Shown: positions 26,763-35,339 of the stretch, one piece after another
How positions within the stretch are numbered: position 1 is the first letter of the stretch
Layout: each line of letters starts with the position of its first letter
NCBI GenBank assembly: GCA_937927415.1
Contig: CALBDS010000032.1
Location: 1-64,000 of the forward strand
Length of the DNA stretch: 64,000 nt
Source of the DNA: an uncultured Rhodospirillaceae bacterium
Lineage (GTDB): Bacteria; Pseudomonadota; Alphaproteobacteria; Azospirillales; Azospirillaceae
Direction of reading: 5' to 3'
Translations under genes and position numbers: made by a program
Notes under the pieces: generated by a model
Database searches by the model: none
What the model saw: the letters and a program-made list of their open reading frames with translations, nothing else
What the model was told of the DNA's origin: nothing

Positions 26763-28094
26763 TTACACCTCCACCCGGCCGCTTCCGGCGACCGCACTCA
26801 TGAAGCGGTAGCTGTCCTTGGGCGTGCGGACCAGGGTGTCGTAATCGACGCGCACGATGCCGAACCGCTTGGACAGGCCGAAGCCCCATTCGAAATTGTC
26901 CAGCAGGCTCCAGCACAGATAGCCCTTGACGTTGCAGCCCTCGGCCAGCGCCGTGCCCACCGCCGCCACATGGTCGCGCAGGAAGGCCACGCGCTCGGCA
27001 TCATGGATCTGTCCGTCCGCCGCCACCACGTCGTCATAGGCGGCACCGTTTTCGGCCACATAGACCGCGGGGTTGCCGTAATCGTCGCGGAAGTGCGTCA
27101 ACAGGTCATACAGCCCGTCCGGCTGCACCGGCCATGCCATGCCGGTCCAACGGTCGCAATGGGCATCGCCCCACCACACATCGAACAGCCGCCCCGCCTC
27201 GTGCTTCATGGTCATGCGGGAGTAGTAGTTGATGCCCAGCAGGTCGATGGGATAGCGCACCGCCTCCAGATCGCCGGGCTGGACGATGCCCTCGGCATAG
27301 GGGGCCAGGATCGCCGGGAATTCGCCTTTCAACAGGCCGTCCAGCGCCACCCGGTTCCACACCGCGTCCCAGCGGCGGGCGGCGGCGATGTTCTCGGGCG
27401 CGTCGTCCTCGGCCCGGCAGGGCTGCAGGTTGATGACGGTGCCCAGCGTCAGGCCGGCATGCTCGGCGGCGATGGCGCGCAGCGCCGACCCTTGCGCCAG
27501 ATTTTGATGGTGGATCGCCTTCAGGATGCCCGCCTCGCCCAGCTTGCGGCCGGGGGCGTGCTCGCCGGTGCCATAGCCGTGGGTGGCGACCACGTTCGGC
27601 TCGTTCAGCATCATCCAGTCCTTCACCCGGTCGGCCAGACGGGCGGTGACGATGCGGGCGTAGTCGGTGAAGGGGCCAACGATGTCCCGGCTTTGCCAGC
27701 CGCCCCGGTCTTCCAGCGGCTGCGGCAGATCCCAATGGTAGAGGCAGGCCATGGGACGGATGCCGGCTTCGAGGATGCCATCGACCAGCCGGTCGTAGAA
27801 ATCCAGCCCCGCCGCGTTCACCGCCCCGGAGCCGGTGGGCAGGATGCGCGGCCACGCGATGGAAAAGCGATAGGCGTTGAAGCCCGCGGCCTTCATCAGC
27901 GCGATGTCTTCCGGCCAGCGGTGATAGTGGTCGCAGGCGACGGCGGCGCTGCTGCCATCCTGGATGTGGCCTGCCTGGGTGAAGGTATCCCACACGCACG
28001 GCCCGCGCCCGTCGGCGTGGATGGCTCCTTCGATCTGATAGGAGGCGGTGGAGGCACCCCACAGGAAGCCCGGGGGAAAGGTGATGACGGCCAT
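26763..28094 (-). CDS. Family 1 glycoside hydrolase (beta-glucosidase)
   Basis: This 443-residue GH1 enzyme opens with FPPGFLWGASTASYQIEGA. The acid/base E165 sits in a normal LNEPNV and the nucleophile E348 in YVAENGAA; HWDLPQPLEDRGGW and WSLLDNFEWGFG complete the active site. There is no signal peptide, so it acts in the cytoplasm. The ATG at 28094 is chosen because homology begins at the third residue and AGAGGGACA precedes it; an upstream in-frame extension is Pro/His-rich and unlike the family. It is divergent from the peroxidase cluster across an AT-rich spacer. The 243 bp beyond its stop (26520-26762) hold no gene. Confidence 0.94.
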   Translation of the reverse strand: MAVITFPPGFLWGASTASYQIEGAIHADGRGPCVWDTFTQAGHIQDGSSAAVACDHYHRWPEDIALMKAAGFNAYRFSIAWPRILPTGSGAVNAAGLDFYDRLVDGILEAGIRPMACLYHWDLPQPLEDRGGWQSRDIVGPFTDYARIVTARLADRVKDWMMLNEPNVVATHGYGTGEHAPGRKLGEAGILKAIHHQNLAQGSALRAIAAEHAGLTLGTVINLQPCRAEDDAPENIAAARRWDAVWNRVALDGLLKGEFPAILAPYAEGIVQPGDLEAVRYPIDLLGINYYSRMTMKHEAGRLFDVWWGDAHCDRWTGMAWPVQPDGLYDLLTHFRDDYGNPAVYVAENGAAYDDVVAADGQIHDAERVAFLRDHVAAVGTALAEGCNVKGYLCWSLLDNFEWGFGLSKRFGIVRVDYDTLVRTPKDSYRFMSAVAGSGRVEV

Positions 28095-28451
28095 GGTCGG
28101 ATGTCCCTCTGACGGTCGGCGGTGGGACGGGGAATCATGCCTGAAAGATGGTGGGTCCGCCATGGGTGGAAAAGCCGCGGGGGACGGCCGGGCGTTGCGT
28201 GACGGGTGTTGACCATTCCGTTGGGGTGGATGATGCTTTGTCCAAGCAAACAAAAAATATTAACACGACTTAACTGATCGCATTACTTCGTTTATTAAAA
28301 TTAACCGTCCACCGTTAACAGTAAAAATATTATCCTGGAAAGTTCACTATAACAAATTCGTTGAAAACTTTTTATATTTGTCATATTTGATAAATTACAA
28401 AGAGCGGGTGGTTTTGAGCTTCCTGCCCCAGTTTTCCTGATGGAAAGTAAT
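28095..28451. other. AT-rich intergenic region between divergent GH1 gene and peroxidase cluster
   Basis: The right two-thirds (28240-28440) is strikingly AT-rich for this chromosome and contains several TTAAC/TTAAAA-like tracts, fitting two divergent promoters. No open frame in it looks protein-like. A candidate FNR-type site lies near its right end. Confidence 0.6.
28387..28400 (+). promoter_or_regulatory. Candidate FNR/Anr-type site upstream of the peroxidase genes
   Basis: TTGATAAATTACAA matches the TTGAT-N4-ATCAA consensus at eight of ten defined positions and lies 51 bp before the start codon. Bacterial cytochrome c peroxidases are often induced under low oxygen through FNR-family regulators, so the placement is sensible, but a chance match in AT-rich DNA cannot be excluded. 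Confidence 0.4.
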
Positions 28452-29474
28452 ATGCCTAAGCGAATTTTATTTGTGATGGCTCCTGTGCTTTTGTGCGCTC
28501 TGCCCGCGGCGGCCGATGAGCTGCTGGCGCGGGCCAGGACGATTTTTCAGCCGGTGCCGGTGGCAGCGGAGCCGGCGGTGCATGAGGGGAATGCCCGTGT
28601 CCGCCTGGGCCGGGTGCTGTTCTTCGACCCGCGGCTGTCGGGCAGCGGAGTTCTGTCGTGCAACGGCTGCCATAATCTGGGGCTGTCGGGCGGCGACCTG
28701 CACCCCACGGCGCTGGACGACACCTGGACCCCCACCCCGCGCAACGTGCCCACGGTGCTGAACGCCGCGTTGAACGGGGCGCTGGGCTGGGACGGGCGGG
28801 CGGCGGACCTGACGGCGCACACCGCCGCCGCGCTGCTGTCCCCGGTGGAGATGAACGGCACCCGCGACGGGGTGGAGGGGCTGGTCCGTGCCCTGCCCGG
28901 CTACCGGGTGATGTTCCGGCAGGCGTTCCCCCGCGATGCGGAACCGGCGACCCTGGACAACGCCGCCGCCGCGCTGGCCGCGTTCCAGGCCACGCTGGTC
29001 ACCCCGGATTCGCCCTTCGACCGCTATCTGGCGGGTGACGCGGCGGCGCTGGGCGCGCGGGAACGCGACGGGCTGGCGCTGTTCATCGACAAGGGCTGTG
29101 CCGGCTGCCACGGCGGCGTCGCTCTGGGCGGGGCCACCTTCTACCCCTTCGGTGTGGTGGGGAAACCGGCGGCGGCGCTGCTGCCCCCCGCCGACCGCGG
29201 GCGGGAGGCGGTGACCCGCGATCCCACCGACGCCTATTTCTTCCGCACCGCCCCGCTGCGCAACGTCGCCCTGACCGCCCCTTATTTCCACTCCGGCGCG
29301 GTGGCGACGTTGGAAGAAGCGGTGACGGTGATGGCCGCCACCCAACTGGGCCTGACCCTCAGCGGTGACGAGGTGCAGGCGCTCACCGCCTTTCTCGGCA
29401 CGCTGACCGGCACCCCGCCGTCGGTCGGCGTGCCCCGCCTGCCCTCCCCCGCCGGCCCGCCGGCCGACGGCTGA
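28452..29474 (+). CDS. Dihaem cytochrome c peroxidase (CCP type)
   Basis: This 340-residue periplasmic protein with a signal peptide (to about residue 21, ALPAAADE) carries two c-haem sites: CNGCH (70-74) and CAGCH (216-220). APYFHSG followed by EEAVTVMAATQLG places Met294 where classical bacterial CCPs have the axial Met of the electron-transfer haem. It should reduce hydrogen peroxide to water. The ATG at 28452 is preferred over 28440 because GGAAAG lies before it. It is the first gene of a likely operon with the MauG-like peroxidase and cupredoxin genes. Confidence 0.9.
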   Translation: MPKRILFVMAPVLLCALPAAADELLARARTIFQPVPVAAEPAVHEGNARVRLGRVLFFDPRLSGSGVLSCNGCHNLGLSGGDLHPTALDDTWTPTPRNVPTVLNAALNGALGWDGRAADLTAHTAAALLSPVEMNGTRDGVEGLVRALPGYRVMFRQAFPRDAEPATLDNAAAALAAFQATLVTPDSPFDRYLAGDAAALGARERDGLALFIDKGCAGCHGGVALGGATFYPFGVVGKPAAALLPPADRGREAVTRDPTDAYFFRTAPLRNVALTAPYFHSGAVATLEEAVTVMAATQLGLTLSGDEVQALTAFLGTLTGTPPSVGVPRLPSPAGPPADG

Positions 29475-29514
29475 CCGGCGCGTTCCGTTCCCCGTTTCCC
29501 CACAGGTTTCCGCC

Positions 29515-29706
29515 ATGCCCCGCCTGCGTGCCCTTCCCCGCTCCGTCCCGTTCCTGGGGGCCGTGCTGCTGCCGGCCATCACCCGCGCGTTCAGTGCCTG
29601 GATGTGCGTTCCGGGGCCGCTGATGGACGGCCCCGCCGGGGTGCCCGTCCCGTCCCGCCGCCGGATCACCGCCGACGCGCCGTTACCAAAGGAAAAACAA
29701 CAATGA
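29515..29706 (+). CDS. Possible small ORF between the two peroxidase genes
   Basis: This 63-codon frame has a short hydrophobic stretch (FLGAVLLPAITRAFSAWM) and a Pro/Arg-rich tail. Its stop overlaps the next start as ATGA, which would couple translation. The ribosome site is weak and no family is recognised. It could equally be a leader region with a chance frame. Confidence 0.25.
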   Translation: MPRLRALPRSVPFLGAVLLPAITRAFSAWMCVPGPLMDGPAGVPVPSRRRITADAPLPKEKQQ

Positions 29707-30740
29707 AGCTGCCCGCCGTCCTCACCCTGTCCTGCCTGACGCTGGCCGTGGCCGCCGGGGCCGTTCAGGCCGCCGATCCCGCCCCGGCCCCCGTTCCGGA
29801 CCGGGCCGCGCTCAAGACCCGGTACCAGCGCCCCGACACCATCCCGTTCCCCGCCGACAACCCCTTCAGCCTGGACCGCGCCCGGCTGGGCGAAACCCTG
29901 TTCTTCGATCCGCGGCTGTCGGGGTCGAACTGGATTTCCTGCGCCACCTGCCACAACCCGGCCCTGTCGTGGGGCGACGGGCTGCCCAAGGGGCGCGGGC
30001 ACGGCATGGGCGAACTGGGCCGCCGGTCGCCCACGGTGATGAATCTGGCCTGGGCCGGGCGGCTGTTCTGGGACGGGCGGGCGCGCAGCCTGGAGGAACA
30101 GGCCCTCGGCCCCATCGCATCGGATGTGGAAATGCGCCAGGACCTGGATTCCCTGGTGGCGGAGCTGAAGGCGATCCCCGGCTACGTGGTCCGCTTCAAC
30201 GGCGTGTTCCCCGGCGAAGGGCTGACCAAGGACACCATCGCCAAGGCCATCGCCACCTATGAACGCACCATCGTGTCGGGCACCGCTCCCTTCGACCGCT
30301 GGATCGCGGGGGATGAGAACGCGGTTTCCGATCAGGCCAAGCGCGGTTTCGACCTGTTCAACGGCAAGGGCAACTGTGCGGCCTGTCACGTGGGCTGGTC
30401 GTTCACCAACCATGGTTTCGCCGACATCGGCCTGCCCGACGCCGACGTGGGCCGCGGGGCCTTCTCGACGGTGGAGAGCATGCAGCACGCCTTCAAAACC
30501 CCGACCCTGCGCAACATCGCCCAGCGCGGCCCCTACATGCACGACGGCTCCGTCCCGACGCTGGACGCGGTGGTGCGCCACTACGACACCGGCTTCGTCC
30601 AGCGCCCCAGCCTGTCGGCCGACATCCGCCGGCTGGACCTGACCGATGGGGAGGTCGGGGATCTGGTGGCCTTCATGGAAACCCTGACCGGCGACGACGC
30701 GCCGGTGATCCTGCCCGTGCTGCCCGCCGCGCAGCACTGA
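29703..30740 (+). CDS. MauG-like dihaem peroxidase
   Basis: This 345-residue periplasmic dihaem protein has a signal peptide ending near AVQAAD and haem sites CATCH (80-84) and CAACH (225-229). The distal region reads GPYMHDGSVPTLDAVVRHYDTG, putting Tyr294 where MauG has its unusual axial tyrosine, unlike the Met of the neighbouring CCP-type protein. MauG-type enzymes store oxidising equivalents and modify protein residues, but no methylamine dehydrogenase gene is seen here, so the substrate is open. An AAAGGAAAAACAACA ribosome site precedes the ATG. Confidence 0.88.
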   Translation: MKLPAVLTLSCLTLAVAAGAVQAADPAPAPVPDRAALKTRYQRPDTIPFPADNPFSLDRARLGETLFFDPRLSGSNWISCATCHNPALSWGDGLPKGRGHGMGELGRRSPTVMNLAWAGRLFWDGRARSLEEQALGPIASDVEMRQDLDSLVAELKAIPGYVVRFNGVFPGEGLTKDTIAKAIATYERTIVSGTAPFDRWIAGDENAVSDQAKRGFDLFNGKGNCAACHVGWSFTNHGFADIGLPDADVGRGAFSTVESMQHAFKTPTLRNIAQRGPYMHDGSVPTLDAVVRHYDTGFVQRPSLSADIRRLDLTDGEVGDLVAFMETLTGDDAPVILPVLPAAQH

Positions 30741-30795
30741 TCCCCCCGCCGTTCCCTTTTTCCTTTCCATCACCGTGCCAAGGAAGACAGACACG

Positions 30796-31140
30796 ATGAA
30801 GCGCCGTGATTTTCTCAAGACCTCCACCGCCGCGGCCGCCCTGGCCGCCGGCATGGCCGGCCTCGCCACCCGTGCGGCGGTGGCCGAGGATGCGGTCATC
30901 ACCATCAAGGGCGCGCGCATGACGCCCGACAGCCTGACCGTCAAGGTGGGCCAGACCATCACCATCGTGGACAAGGACGCCACCTCCCACTCGATCTTCT
31001 CCGAAACCCCCGGCATGGAGGTGCAGAGCAGGATCACCCCCAGCGGCACCGGCGCCATCACCTTCGGCACCGCCGGGGTGGCCACCGTCGAATGCGCCGA
31101 GCATCCCACCGAGATCGCCAAGGTCACCGTGGTTGCATAA
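30796..31140 (+). CDS. Tat-exported cupredoxin (amicyanin/plastocyanin-like)
   Basis: This 114-residue protein opens with a twin-arginine signal (MKRRDFLKTS) cut near AAVAED. The mature domain of about 85 residues is a small blue-copper fold with H65 (TSHSIF), C100 and H103 (VECAEHPTE). The axial Met expected three residues after the second His (C-x2-H-x2-M in amicyanin) is Glu106. Copper may still bind, but with an altered spectrum and potential. It probably donates electrons to or accepts them from the two peroxidases encoded upstream. GGAAGACAG precedes the start. Confidence 0.85.
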   Translation: MKRRDFLKTSTAAAALAAGMAGLATRAAVAEDAVITIKGARMTPDSLTVKVGQTITIVDKDATSHSIFSETPGMEVQSRITPSGTGAITFGTAGVATVECAEHPTEIAKVTVVA

Positions 31141-31188
31141 GCATCGGGCGCCGGACCGGAGCGGACGGGCCAGTGGGGAGGATTTCGC

Positions 31189-33210
31189 ATGTTCGCAGGG
31201 CTTCAACACCGCTTGAGCGTGTCCGGCCGGGTTTACGGCGGATTCGCCTTTGTGATCGTCCTTCTCGTCCTGCTGGAGGTGTCGGCGGTCATCGGGCTTC
31301 AGGCCGGCAGCCGGGGCTTTGCCGACTATTCCGCCACCGCCAACGTGGCCGGGCGGGTGGCGGCCATCGGGCGGGACGTGGTGGACCTGGACCGCCATGT
31401 GCTGATGTTCGTCGCCGATGGTGACGAGGCGGCGCTGAAACGGGCCGGGGCGCTGCAGCAGGCCATCGCCGCCACCATCGCCGATGTCCGCACCATGACC
31501 GACCTGCCGGCCCTGCACGCCGATCTCGACCGCATGGCCGGGCTGCTGTCGGCCTATGGCGCCGATCTGGCCCGCGTGGTGACGGCCCGCAAGGAACGCG
31601 AGGACCTCATCAACTGGAAACTCAACGGGCTGGGGGTCCAGGGGCGGCGGGTGCTGATGCAGGTGGTGCGCGAAGCGTCGGCCGCCGGCAACACCGCCGA
31701 TGCCACCCAGGCCGGGCTGGCGGTGGATATGATGCAGGGGGCGCGGCTCAACTCCTACAAGTTCGTCGCCACCCCCAGCGACACGCTGGCCGGTGCCGCC
31801 CACACCCAGATCGACGCCTTCATCGCCGCCACCCAGGCCCTGGCGGCCAAGGCGGCGGAACCGTCCCACCGCGCCCTGGCGGAGGAGGCGCGCGCCACCG
31901 GCCAAGCCTTCAAGGCCGCCTTCACCGAGGTGGTGGCCGCCACCGGGCGGCTGGACCATCTGGTCCGCACGGCCATGCGCACGGGTGGGGAGGACATCGC
32001 CCGCACCGCCGCCGCCATCACCGAAGGCCGCATGACCGCCATGGCGGCGGTGGAGCGTGACACCGTGGCCGACATGGGCCGGACCCGCAGCGTTTCCCTG
32101 GGTGCTGCCGGGCTGGCGGTGCTGGCGGGCGGGCTGATCGCCTTTCTGGTGATCCGCGCGGTGGTGGCGCCGCTGCATCATGTGGTCGATCTGGTGACCC
32201 GGCTCAGCCAGGGGGACACCAGCCTGACCGTGGACGGCACCGGGCGCCGGGACGAAATCGGCCTGCTGGCCCGCGCGCTGGAGCGGTTCCGCCAGGGCAT
32301 GATCGAGGCGGAAGCCCTGCGCCAGTCCCAGCGCCGGGCCGAGGAGGAGGGAAAGGCCCGCCGCAAGGCCGAGATGATGGCGCTGGCCCAGCGGTTCGAG
32401 GAGCGGGTGAACGGCGTGGTCAACAGCCTGATGAGCGCCATCGGCCAGTTGCACACCCGCTCCGACGTGCTGACCGGCTCGGCCAAGGACGCCCAGAGCC
32501 GCAGTTCGGCCGTCGCCAGCGCCAGCCATCAGGCGGCGGCGGGGGTGGAAGCGGTGTCGGCGGCGGGCAACGAGCTGTCGGCGTCGGTGCAGGAGATCGC
32601 CCGGCAGGTGCACCATGCGGTGGACATGGCCGGCAGCGCGTCGCGCGGGGTGGACACCGCCACCCGCCGCATCGGCGGTCTGGCCGACGCCGCCCGCCGC
32701 ATCGGCGACATCGTGACCCTGATCAACGACATCGCGTCCCAGACCAACCTTTTGGCGCTGAACGCCACCATCGAGGCGGCCCGCGCGGGTGAGGCCGGCA
32801 AGGGCTTCGCCGTGGTGGCGGGGGAGGTGAAGACGCTGGCCAGCCAGACCGCGCGGGCGACCGAGGAGATTTCCCAGCAGATCACCGGCGTCCAGACGGA
32901 AACCCAGGCGGCGGTGGACGCGGTGCAGGGTATTGCCGCCACCGTCGCCGGCATCAACGACCTGTCCATGACCATCGCATCGGCGGTGGAACAGCAGGGA
33001 ACCGCCACCCGCGACATCGCCCGCAACGCCGATCAGGTGCTGACCGCCGCCCGCGACGTGTCCCACAACATCGGCGAGGTGGCGAACGCCGCCACCGCCG
33101 CCGGCGACATGGCCGCGGGCGTGTTCCAGATCGCCGACACCCTGCTGACCGGCGGCCGGACGCTGGAACGGGAGGTCACCCGCTTCCTGTCCGAGGTGCG
33201 GGAGGGCTGA
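31189..33210 (+). CDS. Methyl-accepting chemotaxis protein with helical bimodular-type sensor
   Basis: This 673-residue transmembrane receptor has a membrane helix near 16-38, a long all-helical periplasmic part of roughly 250 residues (HBM-like, twice the size of a 4HB sensor) and a second membrane helix near 305-325. HAMP and the signalling hairpin with NATIEAARAGEAGKGFAVV follow. HBM receptors in Pseudomonas sense organic acids or polyamines; the ligand here is not predictable. The gene begins 48 bp after the cupredoxin gene on the same strand, so joint transcription with the redox cluster is possible. Confidence 0.9.
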   Translation: MFAGLQHRLSVSGRVYGGFAFVIVLLVLLEVSAVIGLQAGSRGFADYSATANVAGRVAAIGRDVVDLDRHVLMFVADGDEAALKRAGALQQAIAATIADVRTMTDLPALHADLDRMAGLLSAYGADLARVVTARKEREDLINWKLNGLGVQGRRVLMQVVREASAAGNTADATQAGLAVDMMQGARLNSYKFVATPSDTLAGAAHTQIDAFIAATQALAAKAAEPSHRALAEEARATGQAFKAAFTEVVAATGRLDHLVRTAMRTGGEDIARTAAAITEGRMTAMAAVERDTVADMGRTRSVSLGAAGLAVLAGGLIAFLVIRAVVAPLHHVVDLVTRLSQGDTSLTVDGTGRRDEIGLLARALERFRQGMIEAEALRQSQRRAEEEGKARRKAEMMALAQRFEERVNGVVNSLMSAIGQLHTRSDVLTGSAKDAQSRSSAVASASHQAAAGVEAVSAAGNELSASVQEIARQVHHAVDMAGSASRGVDTATRRIGGLADAARRIGDIVTLINDIASQTNLLALNATIEAARAGEAGKGFAVVAGEVKTLASQTARATEEISQQITGVQTETQAAVDAVQGIAATVAGINDLSMTIASAVEQQGTATRDIARNADQVLTAARDVSHNIGEVANAATAAGDMAAGVFQIADTLLTGGRTLEREVTRFLSEVREG

Positions 33211-33356
33211 ACACCTCTGTTCCCGGCCCCTGTCCCCAGCCCCCGGCGTGTTTCCGTTGCACTGGCCGCCAAGCGGCGTATCATCGGGGAAAATGCAGTG
33301 AAATCATTATGTTGCAGTGCACCAGCCCTGCAGCAGCGCATGGGGGGAGGTGCGGC

Positions 33357-34649
33357 ATGACCCGCTCGCTCAACACCGGCAAGATCGTCTTCCTCGGGGC
33401 CGGCAGCGCCGCCTTCGGCCTCAGCATGTACAAGGATATGTTCACCTGCGGGGAGCTGGCCGGCTCCACCATCGTCCTGGTGGACACCAACCCCGAGGCC
33501 TTGGAACGCATGGTCGCCCTGGCCCGCCGCATGAACGCGGTGTCGGGGGCGGGGATCGTCATCGAACACACCACCGACCGCCGGGCGGCCCTGCCGGGGG
33601 CGGATTTCGTGGTCAACGCCGTCGCCATCGACCGCAACCGCCTGTGGAAGCTGGATTTCGACATTCCCAAGAAGCACGGCGTCCGCCACACGCTGGGGGA
33701 AAACGGCGGTCCCGGCGGGCTGTTCTTCACGCTGCGCACCCTGCCGCTGATCTTCGACATCGCCCGCGACATTCACGAGCTTTGCCCCAACGCCCTGTTC
33801 ATCAACCTGTCCAACCCGGAAAGCCGGGTGGTGCTGGCGCTGAACCGCTACAGCCCCATCCGTTCCATGGGCATGTGCCACGGCATCTTCCTGGCCCGCT
33901 GGTTCATCTGCCAGATCCTGGGCATGGCCGAGCGGGAGGTGGAATGCTGGGGGGCGGGCCTCAACCATTTCCAATGGCTGCTGCACATCCGGGAAAGCGG
34001 CACCGGCCGCGACCTCTACCCCCTGCTGCGGGAGCGGGAAAAGGACCATGACCCAACCTTCACGCCGCTGACCCGCAAGCTGTTCCGCAGCTTCGGCCTG
34101 TGGCCCACCTGCTCCGACGATCATATGGGCGAATACCTGCCCTATGGCTGGGAGGGGGGCGAGCACGGCTTCAACTTCGAACAGGACGCCCGCGACCGCG
34201 GCGGCCTGATGGGCCACATGGACAAGGTGATCCGCGAAGAAATCCCGGTGCCGGAGGACTGGCTGCAACCGTCGTGGGGTGACCGGGCCATCCATCTCAT
34301 CACCGGCATCCTGCACAACCGCAAACGCTTCATCGAATCGGGTGTGGTCTACAACCGCGGTGCCATCCCCAACCTTCCCGCCGATCTGGCGGTGGAGGTG
34401 CCGGTGGTGGCCGACGCCGCCGGGGCGCATCCGGTGTCGCTGGGGCCGCTGCCCGATCCCTGCGCCCGGCTTTTGACGGTGCAGGCCGGGGTGCAGCAGA
34501 TGGCGGTGGAAGCGGCGGTCCACGGGTCGAAGGAGATGGCGTTGCAGGCGCTGCTGCTCGATCCGGTCATCACCTCGACCGATGCCGCCGTGGCTCTGCT
34601 GGACGAGTTGTGGGAGATCAACCGGCCCTACATCCGTCCCTGCATCTGA
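33357..34649 (+). CDS. Family 4 glycoside hydrolase (NAD-dependent), alpha-glucuronidase-like subgroup
   Basis: This 430-residue GH4 enzyme uses NAD and a divalent metal in a redox-assisted cleavage. The N-terminal dinucleotide fold (KIVFLGAGSAAFG), NLSNPES, the metal Cys-His motif MCHGIF (C174, H175) and the GLNHF motif (H204) are visible. In GH4 the residues after Cys-His separate subgroups; CHG is the version reported for alpha-glucuronidases, whereas CHE and CHS mark alpha-glucosidases and alpha-galactosidases. That assignment is inference. The ATG at 33357 follows GGGGGAGGTGCGGC. No sugar transporter is adjacent. Confidence 0.88.
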   Translation: MTRSLNTGKIVFLGAGSAAFGLSMYKDMFTCGELAGSTIVLVDTNPEALERMVALARRMNAVSGAGIVIEHTTDRRAALPGADFVVNAVAIDRNRLWKLDFDIPKKHGVRHTLGENGGPGGLFFTLRTLPLIFDIARDIHELCPNALFINLSNPESRVVLALNRYSPIRSMGMCHGIFLARWFICQILGMAEREVECWGAGLNHFQWLLHIRESGTGRDLYPLLREREKDHDPTFTPLTRKLFRSFGLWPTCSDDHMGEYLPYGWEGGEHGFNFEQDARDRGGLMGHMDKVIREEIPVPEDWLQPSWGDRAIHLITGILHNRKRFIESGVVYNRGAIPNLPADLAVEVPVVADAAGAHPVSLGPLPDPCARLLTVQAGVQQMAVEAAVHGSKEMALQALLLDPVITSTDAAVALLDELWEINRPYIRPCI

Positions 34650-34786
34650 TACCGTCGAGCGTTTACGCTCGACGGTAAGGGCCGCGACCGCGGCCCCGCG
34701 GGCACATGCCCGCGCAGGCAAGCGGCCGGATGGCCGCGCCCGCCGACTGAGGGCGGGGGCGTAAAGCCTGATGTGTCAGGCTTTAC
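34650..34786. repeat. Cluster of six consecutive hairpins after the GH4 gene
   Basis: Back-to-back inverted repeats lie at 34650-34677 (12-bp stem, loop TTTA), about 34679-34695, 34698-34713, 34722-34737, 34739-34757 and 34761-34786 (perfect 10-bp stem). Together they fill the space between two convergent genes. The last one overlaps the end of the small minus-strand gene. None has a clear T-run. Confidence 0.8.
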
Positions 34787-34961
34787 GCTGGATGGTGTAA
34801 CCCAGCAGCGGAACCAGGGCCGCCAGCAGCATTCCCCAGGCGGCCGGCGGCTTTGGTTTCGTCAGGCGGGGGGGCGGGGACGAAGGGGGTGGCGCTTCGC
34901 GCGCCGGTTCCGGCAGGCGGGCGGCCAGGGTGGTCACCGTGGTCAGGGCGTTGAGGAGCAT
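34776..34961 (-). CDS. Small predicted membrane protein
   Basis: This 61-residue protein has a short N-terminal helix (MLLNALTTVTTLAARLPEP), a Pro/Ser-rich linker and a hydrophobic C-terminal segment (AAWGMLLAALVPLLGYTIQRKA) that looks like a single membrane helix with a basic end. GAAGGAAAC stands at the right distance before the ATG. No family is recognised. Its stop codon lies in the last hairpin of the cluster to the left. It could be a chance frame, but the ribosome site and membrane anchor favour a real gene. Confidence 0.5.
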   Translation of the reverse strand: MLLNALTTVTTLAARLPEPAREAPPPSSPPPRLTKPKPPAAWGMLLAALVPLLGYTIQRKA

Positions 34962-35339
34962 GGCCGTTTCCTTCCCCAGAGTGGGCGTGATGTGTCGTTG
35001 GGGACAGGCTGACGGGACGGCCGCGGTTTTTGAAACGAATAGGTCTAATGACCCCATCAGGGGATGTGATGACGGGGGAATGGCCTGCTCAGGCCAATCG
35101 CCTGGAGGTTATCCAGCTTTCTGGAAGATGGCTTTTCGGAAGCACCGACAGAATGCCCGGCAGCGGATAAACGACTTTCCAAGCTTGGCGCGGATCGGCC
35201 AGCGCCGAAAAATGATCCAAAGCGACCGTGTCTGCATGGGCGAGCTTCCCCCCCATCTTTGCGCTGCGGCATTGCCCGGCGGGCCAGGATCCTGATAGGA
35301 AGGGGGCCTTCCGCTTGACCGTTGCAGGGCCAGCCCCCG
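34962..35339. other. Intergenic region upstream of zapE
   Basis: This 378-bp stretch between the divergent small membrane protein gene and zapE has no convincing gene. It contains a small inverted repeat (GGCCTGCTCAGGCC, about 35079-35093) and mixed composition, and should hold promoters for both neighbours. Nothing else was recognised. Confidence 0.5.

Noticed and set aside
28467..31190. Minus-strand open frame of about 900 codons across the peroxidase cluster
   Set aside because: It spans three well-supported plus-strand genes with signal peptides and haem or copper motifs; the translation is repetitive Gly/Gln/Arg-rich.
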